64,000 bases of DNA, from positions 135,928 to 199,927 of the forward strand of contig CAZQNQ010000007.1 of assembly GCA_964594985.1 (NCBI GenBank), in the 5' to 3' direction. Every line of letters starts with the position of its first letter. Positions within the stretch are counted from its first letter, which is position 1. Of this stretch, positions 15,388 to 24,376 are shown one piece after another. The notes below the pieces were generated by a model that saw only the letters and a program-made list of their open reading frames with translations, did not search any database and was not told the origin of the DNA. The position numbers and the translations under genes are program-made. Source of the stretch: JADLHS01 sp964594985. Its GTDB lineage: Bacteria; Verrucomicrobiota; Verrucomicrobiia; Limisphaerales; JADLHS01.

Positions 15388-16446
15388 TCAGTGTCCGTGT
15401 TGTGAACTGGCCTGGGTTGCGGGGGTGGGCGGCAACGGTTTGGCGGAGGGCGTCAGCAATTCCAGGTCAGGACGCTTCTCTTCGCCGTCTTCACCGCCGA
15501 GGGCGATGATCTGTTTCGCGCCGGCGGTGACGATGCGATGGGCCATGCGCGGATGCTCGAGGCGCCCCACTTTTTCCCAAGAGTTGCTGTCTTGCGTGAG
15601 CCGGAGCAGATCGCCTTGGAACATGTTGGCGTAGATGCGTCCGTCCTGCGCGATGGCGGAACACGCGAAACCTTTGGCCGGGCCGGGCGGCAGTTCCGGG
15701 CCTTTGGACCATTGGCTGGTTGCGGTATCATAAATCTCCACGGCCCCGGTCGGCTTGTTGTTGCTGTCCATGCCGCCGATCACGTAGATGCGCGAGCCCA
15801 CCGTGGCGACCGCGAGCGCGCGGCGCTGGAACGGTTGCGGGAATTCCTTCCAGCCGGTCGCTGGATTCTTCAGATCGAGCACCAGCGCGTTGGTCGGCCA
15901 GATTGCTTCCTTCGTGCTGCCGGTCAGTTGCCAGCCGCCGAAAATGTAGAGTTTATCGCCGAGCACCACGGCATCGTGGCTGGAGCGGATGGCGGGCAAC
16001 GGCGTGCTGTCCTCCCATTGACCGGTCTGGGGATTGAACCGCTGCACGAGCGACAAGGAATGCAGATTCTCCTTTTCCTCCGCGGTGTTCCGCGCCGCCA
16101 TGCCGCCGGTGCGATAGATGAATTCACCATACGCAACGAGCGGTTGACCTTGGCCGGGCGTTGCATCCGGCAGTTTTTCCCACGCGCCGCCGGTGCGGAG
16201 GTTCAACCGGTAAAACGAACCCTTGACCATCTCGACCGAGTAATCGTGACGTTCGCCTTTATGGCCACCGAAGACATAAAGCCAGTCGCCGGCGGTGGCC
16301 GCGCCGAAACTGGTGACGGCTTCGGGCATGGGGGCGAGCGGGGTTTTGACGGACGATTTGGGCGCGGTGGCACAACCGGACAGCATTAAGGCCAGCGCGG
16401 TCGCTGGCAGGGAAGATTTCAAGGTCAGTTTCATCATTCGATTCAT
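15388..16446 (-). CDS. Kelch-repeat lipoprotein
   Basis: 352 residues starting MNRMMKLTLKSSLP, with a lipobox LMLSGC that predicts a lipidated Cys and membrane anchoring. At least five Kelch motifs are visible, each with the GG doublet and spaced Tyr/Trp: DWLYVFGGHKGE, EFIYRTGGM, DKLYIFGGWQL, SRIYVIGGMDSN and KQIIALGGEDGE, with W following about six residues after many of them. This gives a five- to six-bladed beta-propeller in the periplasm. The ligand is unknown. It is the most upstream gene of the leftward group that includes DUF4198 and the CbiX-type chelatase. Confidence 0.85.
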   Translation of the reverse strand: MNRMMKLTLKSSLPATALALMLSGCATAPKSSVKTPLAPMPEAVTSFGAATAGDWLYVFGGHKGERHDYSVEMVKGSFYRLNLRTGGAWEKLPDATPGQGQPLVAYGEFIYRTGGMAARNTAEEKENLHSLSLVQRFNPQTGQWEDSTPLPAIRSSHDAVVLGDKLYIFGGWQLTGSTKEAIWPTNALVLDLKNPATGWKEFPQPFQRRALAVATVGSRIYVIGGMDSNNKPTGAVEIYDTATSQWSKGPELPPGPAKGFACSAIAQDGRIYANMFQGDLLRLTQDSNSWEKVGRLEHPRMAHRIVTAGAKQIIALGGEDGEEKRPDLELLTPSAKPLPPTPATQASSQHGH

Positions 16447-16581
16447 AAGAGGAGGTTAGCGAGCCGGCAATATGACCGCTTGCGGTGGATTGCACAAGGT
16501 TTACGGCGGCTTGCGCAAGTCACCGTCAATAAAAGACAAGCTGCCGGAAGCGGCTGGAGGGCGATTTGTTATCCTGACTCC

Positions 16582-17418
16582 ATGAGATTCAAGTCTGGAT
16601 CCAGCCGCGAGGCATTCACTTTGATTGAACTCCTCGTGGTGATCGCCATCATCGCCATCCTGGCGGGGATGCTCCTTCCCGCCTTGGCCAAGGCAAAGCA
16701 AAAAAGCAAGCGGATGAACGAAATCAATGCGGGCCGCCAACTCATGCTGGCCTGGACGATGTATGCCACTGACAACAGCGATTCTGTCCTGCCCGGTTAC
16801 ATTCATCCCAACGGTCCCGCGGCCTATAACGATCGCAACCAATTGATTGATCCGCTCTTGCCTGATGGCGCCCGTTATCCCTGGCGGCTGGCCCCGTATC
16901 TGGCCAATAATTTCCGCGCGATTTATGTGAATGAAGGCCGCGAATGGCTGGATAAGGCGGAGCAGCTTTCGCATGACAGTTACGTCTATAACGCCAGTTT
17001 GTATCCGAGTCTGGGATACAACAGCGTTTTTTTGGGTGGCGATACCGGTTACGAATTGACCATTCAACAGGCCGCCGCTTATGGATACGAAACGGACTGG
17101 TTGGTGACGCGGGTTTCACAAATCAAACGCCCGGCCGATTTGTTGGCTTTTACTTCGGCGTGGTCCCAAAGTTCGCCGATGACGTTTTACGGTTATTTCA
17201 GGGTATGGCCGCCGTATTCCGCCGCGCGCAAATGGGCCGCAAATTTTAATCCCGCGAATCCGGCGCAATTCGGTTATGTGCATCCGCGCTGGAACAATCG
17301 CGCCATTACCGCCATGACCGATGGCCACATTGAAGCGCTCAATCTCACTGAACTTCAAGATATGCGCCATTGGTGCAATGTGGCGACCGCGCCGGATTGG
17401 GTGGTTCAAAAAAACTAG
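16582..17418 (+). CDS. Prepilin-like protein with N-terminal methylation motif
   Basis: 278 residues. ATG 16582 is chosen because it places the type IV prepilin signal REAFTLIELLVVIAIIAIL near residue 10, with the conserved Phe and Glu5 of the mature protein; an open frame upstream is not homologous. The helix continues LAGMLLPALAKAKQKS. The C-terminal domain is of the large pseudopilin type common in Planctomycetes and Verrucomicrobia (DUF1559/H-X9-DG-like), with MTDGHIEALNL near the end resembling the DGH element. These are exported by type II or IV pilus-like machinery; role unknown. It is divergent from the Kelch gene. Confidence 0.88.
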   Translation: MRFKSGSSREAFTLIELLVVIAIIAILAGMLLPALAKAKQKSKRMNEINAGRQLMLAWTMYATDNSDSVLPGYIHPNGPAAYNDRNQLIDPLLPDGARYPWRLAPYLANNFRAIYVNEGREWLDKAEQLSHDSYVYNASLYPSLGYNSVFLGGDTGYELTIQQAAAYGYETDWLVTRVSQIKRPADLLAFTSAWSQSSPMTFYGYFRVWPPYSAARKWAANFNPANPAQFGYVHPRWNNRAITAMTDGHIEALNLTELQDMRHWCNVATAPDWVVQKN

Positions 17419-17442
17419 CGTGCAAGCCCGCGAAAAGCCATG

Positions 17443-17688
17443 TCAGTGATCAGAGCTTCCCTTTGTAATAAAACGTGTAAACAGTATCCCGGTCAATATA
17501 CCCGTGACGAATAATAGCAGAAGCCAGAGGTCTTTGGTGTTCACTGCGCTCCTAGCCTCTTGGGCGGTGCCTTCTCCCACATCGCGAAGCGCTGCGAGCC
17601 TCGATGTGGCGCTGCTGTAAATCAGACCGGAGGCTGCCGTCGCGGCGGCCGCAGCAATGAAACCGTAAAATGCGAATCTTCGGGACAT
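17443..17688 (-). CDS. Small two-helix membrane protein
   Basis: 81 residues from ATG 17688. There are two hydrophobic segments, at about residues 7-25 (FYGFIAAAAATAASGLIY) and 54-72 (LWLLLLFVTGILTGILFTRF), separated by a polar helix rich in Arg, Ala and Glu. The family is not recognised. It is convergent with the prepilin-like gene and lies downstream of a run of exported-protein genes on the same strand. Confidence 0.5.
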   Translation of the reverse strand: MSRRFAFYGFIAAAAATAASGLIYSSATSRLAALRDVGEGTAQEARSAVNTKDLWLLLLFVTGILTGILFTRFITKGSSDH

Positions 17689-17749
17689 ACGCGTAGTGTG
17701 ACCAGTACCAGCACAAACAGGCTGTTTTTTGATTGGAGTGCTTGCATTT

Positions 17750-18025
17750 CTATTTCACCCGTTGAAATGGATGGAAAAACAGCACGGCAATACACCCGGC
17801 AGCAAGCAAGACCGCCGCAATTTTGTTGGCAAATCCCCACCGTCTCAAATCGCCCTTCGCATCCTTCTGGTTGTAATAAACATCTCCCCTCAAGAGCACA
17901 AGACAGACACAGAGGGAAACAGGAAAAAAGGCCCAAGTGAATAATTGAAGGAAAAGCAACGAGCTGTTGAGGCTCGACCGGCGATACCAGGGAACTTTTG
18001 CATGGTCTTGATATGTAATAGGCAT
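17750..18025 (-). CDS. Small membrane protein, unknown
   Basis: 91 residues from ATG 18025 (MPITYQDHAKVPWYRRSSL); another ATG lies 18 bp upstream. Two hydrophobic helices (about 26-45 LFLQLFTWAFFPVSLCVCLV and 67-83 IAAVLLAAGCIAVLFF) flank a polar loop with DVYYNQKDAKGDLRRWGF. No family is recognised. AT-rich relative to the surrounding DNA. It follows the exported 180-residue protein by 25 bp. Confidence 0.5.
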   Translation of the reverse strand: MPITYQDHAKVPWYRRSSLNSSLLFLQLFTWAFFPVSLCVCLVLLRGDVYYNQKDAKGDLRRWGFANKIAAVLLAAGCIAVLFFHPFQRVK

Positions 18026-18050
18026 CGGCGCAACTTTGCACAAACAAGTG

Positions 18051-18593
18051 TCATTCCCTTGAATTGATCTTTTTCTTTTCCGGCAGAGCCAGAATAAATG
18101 TGTTCGTCACCGGCGGCAGTGAAAAATACGGGGGAAGCCATCTGGCGGTATGACCAACCTGGTTGGTCGAAAGAACCACTGACGCAACCAGCGTGTGCAA
18201 TCCATTGGTGCGAACCTCAAACACATTTGTTATGGAAAAAGAACCGACTTGGCTTACATCCCCCGGACTCATAATACTCCACTTAATTCCACGTATGATG
18301 GAAAAGTAAGTGCCAGCTCTGCGTTCAAGGGGATTTCCATCCGGGCCGTACAAAACAACTTGATACCGCTTCTCCAGTTCGGCGAGCTTGTATCCCACTC
18401 GTATATTGTTTGTATTCCACAAACGAAGGCTACAGTCCGGGGAAATTACTGAGCCAAGGCCATCCTTAATTCGGATGTCGGTGCCAACACAAAGGCCGTT
18501 GGTCGCCGCCCCCCAAGCGATCTCGGACATCGCATTGGCGGCATACAGCAACGCGCCAATCATGACGGCCCACGTAAGAAAATGTTTTTTCAT
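18051..18593 (-). CDS. Exported hypothetical protein
   Basis: 180 residues beginning MKKHFLTWAVMIGALLYAANAMS, a plausible signal peptide. The mature region is beta-rich (SLRLWNTNNIRVGYKLAELE, YQVVLYGPDGNPLE, IKWSIMSPGDVSQVGSFSIT, HTLVASVVLSTNQVG) and ends in a basic KKKINSRE tail. No family is recognised. It is 31 bp downstream of the 626-residue exported protein and likely the last or near-last member of that transcription unit. Confidence 0.65.
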   Translation of the reverse strand: MKKHFLTWAVMIGALLYAANAMSEIAWGAATNGLCVGTDIRIKDGLGSVISPDCSLRLWNTNNIRVGYKLAELEKRYQVVLYGPDGNPLERRAGTYFSIIRGIKWSIMSPGDVSQVGSFSITNVFEVRTNGLHTLVASVVLSTNQVGHTARWLPPYFSLPPVTNTFILALPEKKKINSRE

Positions 18594-18624
18594 ATTAAAT
18601 CCTCCGATTGTTCGGTCGGGCGTT

Positions 18625-20505
18625 CTACTGATCCTTGGGATTGGGCTTCACCTTTGTCCATTCGGGAAACGCATCATCCTGATGTGTGGTTGGTCCATAG
18701 ACGGCTTCCAAGGCTGGATCAATGCTCCACAAAAACGATTGTGGATATGGTGCGGGAATGTCTTGGTCCGCCCATGAACTCCACCCCCAATCAATGCGCC
18801 CCAACGTGATCGGAATGCTGCCACTGCCATCTGGCGTGAAGCGAACAAAGACTTTCCAGTCGCCAAAATAATATCCGTATGTCTCGATGAGTTGGAATCC
18901 GGGCGCATCGTCCAACTGGGAGGCAGAGGTAAAATTCACCTCGTCATTATAAAATTCAGTTGAACCATCCAACCAAAAACTGCCATCAGTAGAATCGGTG
19001 TGGACAAAAGGCGGCAATATCATATGTGTCCCCGCTTCCATCTTCACAAGTTGAGTCAGCCCAAATTTACCAGGGTAGGTTTGCGAAATGTACACCTTAA
19101 AACTCATCGGGCCGTTTCCCAATGACAACAAAGGGAAAGGCGTTGCCTCATTGTTTGTTTCAATCATTCCCCCATGAGGATAATCCTGCTGAACAAGTGT
19201 AATTTCAGGTTTCAACATTTGAAACTTTCCCGTTGGAACAACCGTCGCCTTTTGACCGTTGTTAAACGTGATTTCCGCATTGCAGCCTGCGGACTTCCTG
19301 CCCCCGCTCACCCACCAGGCTCCGGTTTGGCTTTGTTTCAACGGCCAGTCCAGGGTCTTGTATAGTTTGCAATAGGGCGGGGCGGGGGCCGTTCCAAAAT
19401 GCTCCCGGCTGACCCAGTTGGTGGCAGGATGGCAGATGGTCATCACATAGTTATTCCAATTTATCCCGGAATACTCCTCCCAGGCATTAACATATTTGCC
19501 CGACAGCAACCACTGGTAACTTGTGGTTTGAACATTCTCCGGCCAGGCCGGATCAAACCCCAGCGCAAACACCACCTTTTGCCCCACGCAGTTCGTAGCC
19601 TTGATTTCGTCAGGATCCAAACGCATTCCGTTGGCGGTTATGAAAGGAATATGCTTGGTGGCATCCACGCTGAAGGTGTAGTAATCCACGCCTGCGACGT
19701 CCGGCGTAATATCCTTGGTCACATTGTCGGGCAACATCTTATACAGCACCCCGTCGCTGCCAAGCTGCCCGAGTTCGCCAAGGGTAATGTTTTGCGGCGC
19801 AATCGGCGGGGCGGCTTTGGTGGAAAAAACCAAGTCTGTCACATTGTGGCTTTCCACTGAATAAACGGCCGGGGCAGCGGTCCCGGTCATCCGAAACAAA
19901 TTCTGGCGGCGCGACAGGGCTTTGCCGCCGGTCTGTAATTTGATTTTGGTCTGGGCTTGTCGTTTCGCGTCAAGGTTGTCGAAATAATAGAAATCGGGGC
20001 GGACTTTTGAGTCCCCATCCTTGATGCTGACATCGCAATACTCCCATGGTGGTTGCGGCAATGGCAACTCATGCTCCCCGGAAGCAAAATATTCCCAGAC
20101 CACCGGCTGCGGGGTGAACTCAACGCCGCTACTGTCATCCCGCTGTAACCAGAGGTAGGTGCTGGTGCCGGTGCTCTGGTCAGCAGGCCAACTGTAGTTC
20201 TCCCGTATCCACCAATTACCCGGTAAATCGCCCCAGGCGTCAAAAATCCATTTCTCGTTCAAGAAGCCATCACCGCCCTCGTCTTTTTTCCAGTTCCAAT
20301 CCAAGTGATATTCGTAGCTATCCTGGGCGTAAAGCTCAGTTCCCCACAACGCGTCCAATTCTTCAAGCACATCCTCGGTCTTCAATTCATAGCGCTCCAC
20401 ATAAACGTGATGCGGCTTGTCCTGGGTTGATTCAGCCTGATTGTCGTCGGCCCGGGCCACTGCGATTCCGAGCACAAAGCAAATGACAGATGAGAGTATT
20501 TTCAT
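18625..20505 (-). CDS. Large exported protein of unknown function
   Basis: 626 residues with signal peptide MKILSSVICFVLGIAVARA. The sequence is unusually rich in Trp and Tyr (for example YEYHLDWNWKKDEGGDG, DLPGNWWIRENYSW, RIDWGWSSWADQD) and has no membrane segment beyond the signal. Internal beta-rich segments may be carbohydrate- or protein-binding modules, but none is recognised. It begins 14 bp after the stop of the frameshifted exported gene and is followed 31 bp later by another exported gene, so the three look like one operon. Confidence 0.7.
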   Translation of the reverse strand: MKILSSVICFVLGIAVARADDNQAESTQDKPHHVYVERYELKTEDVLEELDALWGTELYAQDSYEYHLDWNWKKDEGGDGFLNEKWIFDAWGDLPGNWWIRENYSWPADQSTGTSTYLWLQRDDSSGVEFTPQPVVWEYFASGEHELPLPQPPWEYCDVSIKDGDSKVRPDFYYFDNLDAKRQAQTKIKLQTGGKALSRRQNLFRMTGTAAPAVYSVESHNVTDLVFSTKAAPPIAPQNITLGELGQLGSDGVLYKMLPDNVTKDITPDVAGVDYYTFSVDATKHIPFITANGMRLDPDEIKATNCVGQKVVFALGFDPAWPENVQTTSYQWLLSGKYVNAWEEYSGINWNNYVMTICHPATNWVSREHFGTAPAPPYCKLYKTLDWPLKQSQTGAWWVSGGRKSAGCNAEITFNNGQKATVVPTGKFQMLKPEITLVQQDYPHGGMIETNNEATPFPLLSLGNGPMSFKVYISQTYPGKFGLTQLVKMEAGTHMILPPFVHTDSTDGSFWLDGSTEFYNDEVNFTSASQLDDAPGFQLIETYGYYFGDWKVFVRFTPDGSGSIPITLGRIDWGWSSWADQDIPAPYPQSFLWSIDPALEAVYGPTTHQDDAFPEWTKVKPNPKDQ

Positions 20506-20519
20506 GGGTGTTCAAGTGG

Positions 20520-22429
20520 TTAAGGTTGCGGCTCACCCGGCTCGTAGGCTCTGACTGTAAACGTGGCGGTGCCGCCTTCTGTTACCGGCACATGATCCGC
20601 GCTCCATGTGCCGTCGCCGTGGTTGGTCCCCAGCACACCATTCACCCATACCGTGCGATTGGCTTCACTGATGGTCCCGTGAACACTGACGGTTTTTTGC
20701 CATAATTGATTCTCAGGCACGGGAGCAATCGTCAGCACCATCGCGCTTCGGATCACCTGCAGATTGGTCACGGTCACGTTGTTCCAGACATCGGTGGCGG
20801 TTACTGTCAGGGTGTTGGTGCCATTGGCCAGCGGCAAATGCTCGCCCCAAAACTTTCCATCCCGTTCCATCAATCCGGTCACGCTATTTGTCCCGCCGCC
20901 CGCTTCCGGCCATGAAATCGTCACCGTCGCGCTGGGATCGTCCACCCGGCCCCGCAACGTGAAATTGTCGCCACAAATCTTAAAACCATCCTGGGGCCAG
21001 ATCAAATTCACCGTGGGCGCATTGGTATCGCTGTTGAGGGTCACATTGAACTCCGTCGTGGTGGTGTTCCCGGCCAGATCCGTGGCGCTCAGGATGAACG
21101 TGTTCAGGCCATTGGTCAGATCCAGGTCAAAGGCTTGAAATGTGTTGGTCCTGAACTCGAACGCGTCCCGATCAAAGTGCTGATCCAACACCAGAATCAT
21201 TTGATTGGGGAACAGTCCGGCGGCATTGGTCAGATCGCAGGAAATGGCAGCCAATGCTTCCGGGGCATAGCCCTCCAACTGAATCATGGCGGCGGAAACC
21301 TGGCTCGGGCCGGGATTGGTCACCACCAGAATGGGAGGCGTCGTATCCAGCTTCAACCGTTTCCATTGCCATTTTGTTGTGGTTTCGGGGGCGCGACCTT
21401 TCAAACCAATCCAAACGCCATGCCAGCCTTCAGTGGCGCCGAGATTCACCGTGAGATTGGAAGTGGCATAGGCGTTCCAAGTGGCGCCGGCAAAGTTGGT
21501 ATCATCCACCAACACGGCAATCCACGCCGGCACCCCACCCTCAAGGTGCAACTGCATGGGAGTATTGGCAAATCTGGTGTGGCGATTGGTGACAGAAAGA
21601 GAAAAGCTCAAGTCATTCGGGTTGGTGCCGTTCAAGTATTCCTGCAAGTTGCTGATCCCGTCCCCGTCGTAATCCCCCTCCGCCGTCTGATTCAGGTTGC
21701 CGAAATGATTCCATTCCCAACCGTCGGGAATTCCATTGGTGTTCTGGTCGGCATTATTCCAATCAGAATGTGAAACCAGGGCTTCAAAAGCCGTACTCAT
21801 GCCGTCACCATCGAAGTCATTTGTTTGCGCGGCCCGAAAATAGGCTTCCGTCCCAATCAGGTCTGGAATAATGATATTTGTCTGGCCGGGGCTGGTTCGG
21901 AACACCCATGCCCAATTCGTCAAATTCAGGCCCGGCACGTTCGCGCTCAGATTGGTCGTTTCAAAAATATCATACACCCCGGTTGATGATTCCGACCAAG
22001 GCGGATGCAGCAGAAAAAACCGGTGGTGTTGGTCTGCGCAATAATTTGGAGCCATAAATCATTCGTCCCGTAAACGACCGGTGTATATTCCATGCCGCCG
22101 TCATCCCCGCTCTCAAGAGAACTCCTTCTCAAGGCAAGCTTTTCATTCCGTAATTGCTGATAATCCTCTGGCGTGTCTGCCACCACATACTGCCCGGGAA
22201 AGCCTTTCATTTCGTAAATCGGCAGCGTTCCGCCATAAGGGTCGAACGGATACGGTGGCGACGGGCGGTTATCCAGTTCAAACGAAAGCAGCCAGAACGT
22301 ACCGAACTGTGGCGGTTTTGCCACTTGCTTGAGTTCCTGGCTCGGCGACGGCAATGCCAACCCCAACACCGCGCCAAACATGACTGCGCCGATTGCTCCT
22401 TTCATCTGATTCCTGAATGTGGTTTTCAT
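20520..22429 (-). CDS. Exported Ca-binding/Ig-like protein split by a frameshift
   Basis: Two overlapping frames belong together. The first, from ATG 22429, has a signal peptide (IGAVMFGAVLGLALPSPSQ) and runs to about residue 139 (TNTTGFF); the second continues in the -1 frame from LLHPPWSESSTGVYDIFETTN to the stop at 20520, giving about 636 residues. The join lies on T_TTT_TTC at 22013-22019. The second part holds thrombospondin type-3/EF-hand-like calcium loops (DFDGDGMSTAFE, DYDGDGISNLQEYLNGTNP) and two or more Ig-like or bacterial-adhesin-like beta domains (FILSATDLAGNTTTTEFN, LTVTATDVWNNVTVTN). Without the shift the first frame stops 21 codons later. Function unknown; probably extracellular. 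Confidence 0.7.
22013..22019 (-). other. Slippery heptamer T_TTT_TTC at the frame junction
   Basis: On the minus strand the zero frame reads GGT TTT TTC TGC. A -1 slip on TTT-TTC gives the next codon CTG and enters exactly the downstream frame (F-F-L-L-H-P-P). A single T missing from the six-T run would look identical, so mutation, assembly error and programmed -1 frameshifting cannot be separated here. Confidence 0.6.
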
Positions 22430-22621
22430 AATTTTCCGATTCCTACTCGCCGTCTTTCATTTGTATTCGCTCTACCGCAGTGGTGACGCGAATCTCTCAA
22501 AACAGCAATTCTGGCGCAAGAACAAACTGAGCGGTAAAGCGCGCAGTTCAAAGCGTGCTGCTGTTTAGGCTCTCGTCTTATCAAGAGCAAGTTCCCAGAA
22601 CTGAATGTAATCGGGCAGCAG

Positions 22622-22897
22622 GTGCGAAAACTTCGAGAGCGCAAAGGCTGGTCGCAAAATGAATTTGCCGTAAAACTGCAACTGTCCGGCTGGGACACCA
22701 GTCGGGACTCGGTTTCCCGATTGGAAAACCAAACCCGGCGCGTCACTGATTTGGAATTATTTATCCTGAGCAGCGTCCTCGGCGCGAAATTTGAGGATTT
22801 CTTTCCCGCGAACCTGAAAAGCAAAGTCAGATCGTTTGGCCCGCATTTTCGCGCGAAACTTTCTCGCGGCCAAGTGCCGCCCACGCCAAAGGAATAA
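22622..22897 (+). CDS. XRE-family helix-turn-helix regulator
   Basis: 91 residues from GTG 22622. The helix-turn-helix covers VRKLRERKGWSQNEFAVKLQ and the recognition helix near DSVSRLENQTRRVTDLELFI, typical of Cro/CI-type DNA-binding proteins. The frame remains open upstream and reads ELNVIGQQ before the GTG, which also fits the family, so the real start could be a non-standard codon slightly upstream. It is the only plus-strand gene among leftward exported-protein genes and is divergent from the frameshifted one, making it a candidate local regulator. DNA from 22898 to 23130 shows no trusted gene. Confidence 0.75.
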   Translation: MRKLRERKGWSQNEFAVKLQLSGWDTSRDSVSRLENQTRRVTDLELFILSSVLGAKFEDFFPANLKSKVRSFGPHFRAKLSRGQVPPTPKE

Positions 22898-23130
22898 CCT
22901 TCAGGTGCAATTTACTCGTTTGGCTTTCGACACCAGCATGAAACCGCGAACGAGGGCGGCGATTGCGAATCGCACTCGATTTCTGGATCTGGCTTTCATA
23001 AATCCTGCCCGGGATTGGGATTATATCCCTTGCGTACTCCACGCAGAAAGCGGGGACGGACTGATTAATTCTCTCTCCCACGACCGCAAACTGTCCGCGC
23101 CAGAAGTTTCCAAGGGAAACAATTGTGAAC

Positions 23131-24366
23131 TCATGGGGTTGCGGCTTGGATGCGATAGAAACGCTGGCTGGAAACAGCATTCGTATCCGTCCACGTCGCT
23201 ACAGCAGGCGTCGGGTAAATGATCACCGGATTGGTGACCGTTTGCCAATTCAGTAAATCATCGGAAAATTCCACGGTTGGCTGACGGCTCGGCAGGTTCG
23301 GCCAATGCAACCTGGTTTGATTCGTCGTCGTTATGCGAAAAACGGACGTGGCCTGGTTCGGATTGGTGCCGGCGTGGTATTCGGCAAGGTTGCCGGCCCC
23401 GTCATGGTCGGGGTCGTCATTCGCTTCTTGATCCAGATTTTCAAAATAAAACAGTTCCCAATCATCCGGCAGACCGTCGTTGTCCGTATCCACATCACGA
23501 ATGACCGTGGCCTCCAGCTCAAGGCGCGTCGGAGTGGGGGCCAAGCTGTTAAAATGCGTTGTGAAGCTCGGATAGGTTGACATCCCGCCGGGACCGCTGT
23601 AGCCCGTGACCTGATACAATGTGCTGACGGCAAAATTCAAAATGCCGATGTCCAAGCTGTTTTGCAGATAGGTGAGCACCGCCGGGTCCGTGACATTGAG
23701 TTCAAAGAACATTTTGCTGGCAGCGGGAACCAACTGGCCGGCGGCAGCATTGGTCACTTGGCCGACTGCAAAAGGCCACGCTTCAAAGAACGGGAAATTG
23801 CTGTTGGTCTTGCCGAAGTTATTGCTCACGTCCACAAACGCGCCGTTCGTGCCCAAACCGACCGCGTAGGCATTGCGGCCCCCGGGCGCGCCGCTGCCGA
23901 AGGCAGGATTTTCGTTGAAGGAAATGGCGTCGTAACCGTTGCGATACCCCACGCCGAAGAGCTCCACCGGCCGGCCGATATCCGTATCTGCCTGATACGC
24001 GGGATCGTTTATATTCAGATGAGTCTGATAAGCATCATGCGTCGGGTCGAAAAGGAAAGTCTTGTCGTCGTTGACGGTCAAAGTCACGCGGCACCGGCGG
24101 ATGAGATAACGCGTCGGAGTTTGATTGGTCGGGATAAGTGAAGCCGTGTTCCAGCCGACGATTTCCTGGCTCATCCTCATGTCCACACCCGAATCGGGAT
24201 CATAATAAGCCCAGACTGGAATCCGGCCGGAGTCGGCACTGAAAGAGCCGGCGTACATATAAACTTCGATGGCCGGATTGACATCGTTCGTGACGAAAGG
24301 CTGGGCGCGGAGCAATTGCGCCGCGCACCAGCCGATCCCTAACAAGGTTGCTGCAAACTTTCGCAT
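23131..24366 (-). CDS. Exported protein with TSP3-like calcium loops and FYR C-terminal module
   Basis: 411 residues with signal peptide MRKFAATLLGIGWCAAQLLRAQ. The N-terminal two thirds (DVNPAIEVYMYAGSFSADSG ... NFGKTNSNFPFFEAWPFAVG) are not assigned to a family. Near residues 300-340 DVDTDNDGLPDDWELFYFEN and DPDHDGAGNLAEYHAGTNPN are calcium-binding thrombospondin type-3-like repeats. The last 70 residues form a beta module (PTVEFSDDLLNWQTV ... SSQRFYRIQAATP) like those of the 677- and 2165-residue exported proteins. It is 10 bp downstream of the PEP-CTERM gene, so probably co-transcribed with it. Confidence 0.72.
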   Translation of the reverse strand: MRKFAATLLGIGWCAAQLLRAQPFVTNDVNPAIEVYMYAGSFSADSGRIPVWAYYDPDSGVDMRMSQEIVGWNTASLIPTNQTPTRYLIRRCRVTLTVNDDKTFLFDPTHDAYQTHLNINDPAYQADTDIGRPVELFGVGYRNGYDAISFNENPAFGSGAPGGRNAYAVGLGTNGAFVDVSNNFGKTNSNFPFFEAWPFAVGQVTNAAAGQLVPAASKMFFELNVTDPAVLTYLQNSLDIGILNFAVSTLYQVTGYSGPGGMSTYPSFTTHFNSLAPTPTRLELEATVIRDVDTDNDGLPDDWELFYFENLDQEANDDPDHDGAGNLAEYHAGTNPNQATSVFRITTTNQTRLHWPNLPSRQPTVEFSDDLLNWQTVTNPVIIYPTPAVATWTDTNAVSSQRFYRIQAATP

Positions 24367-24376
24367 GAAAAGCAGT

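Noticed and set aside
22836..23222. Plus-strand frame of 128 codons and an opposing 117-codon frame downstream of the XRE gene
   Set aside because: Both overlap the 3' ends of better-supported genes, lack conserved features and have no plausible start signal.
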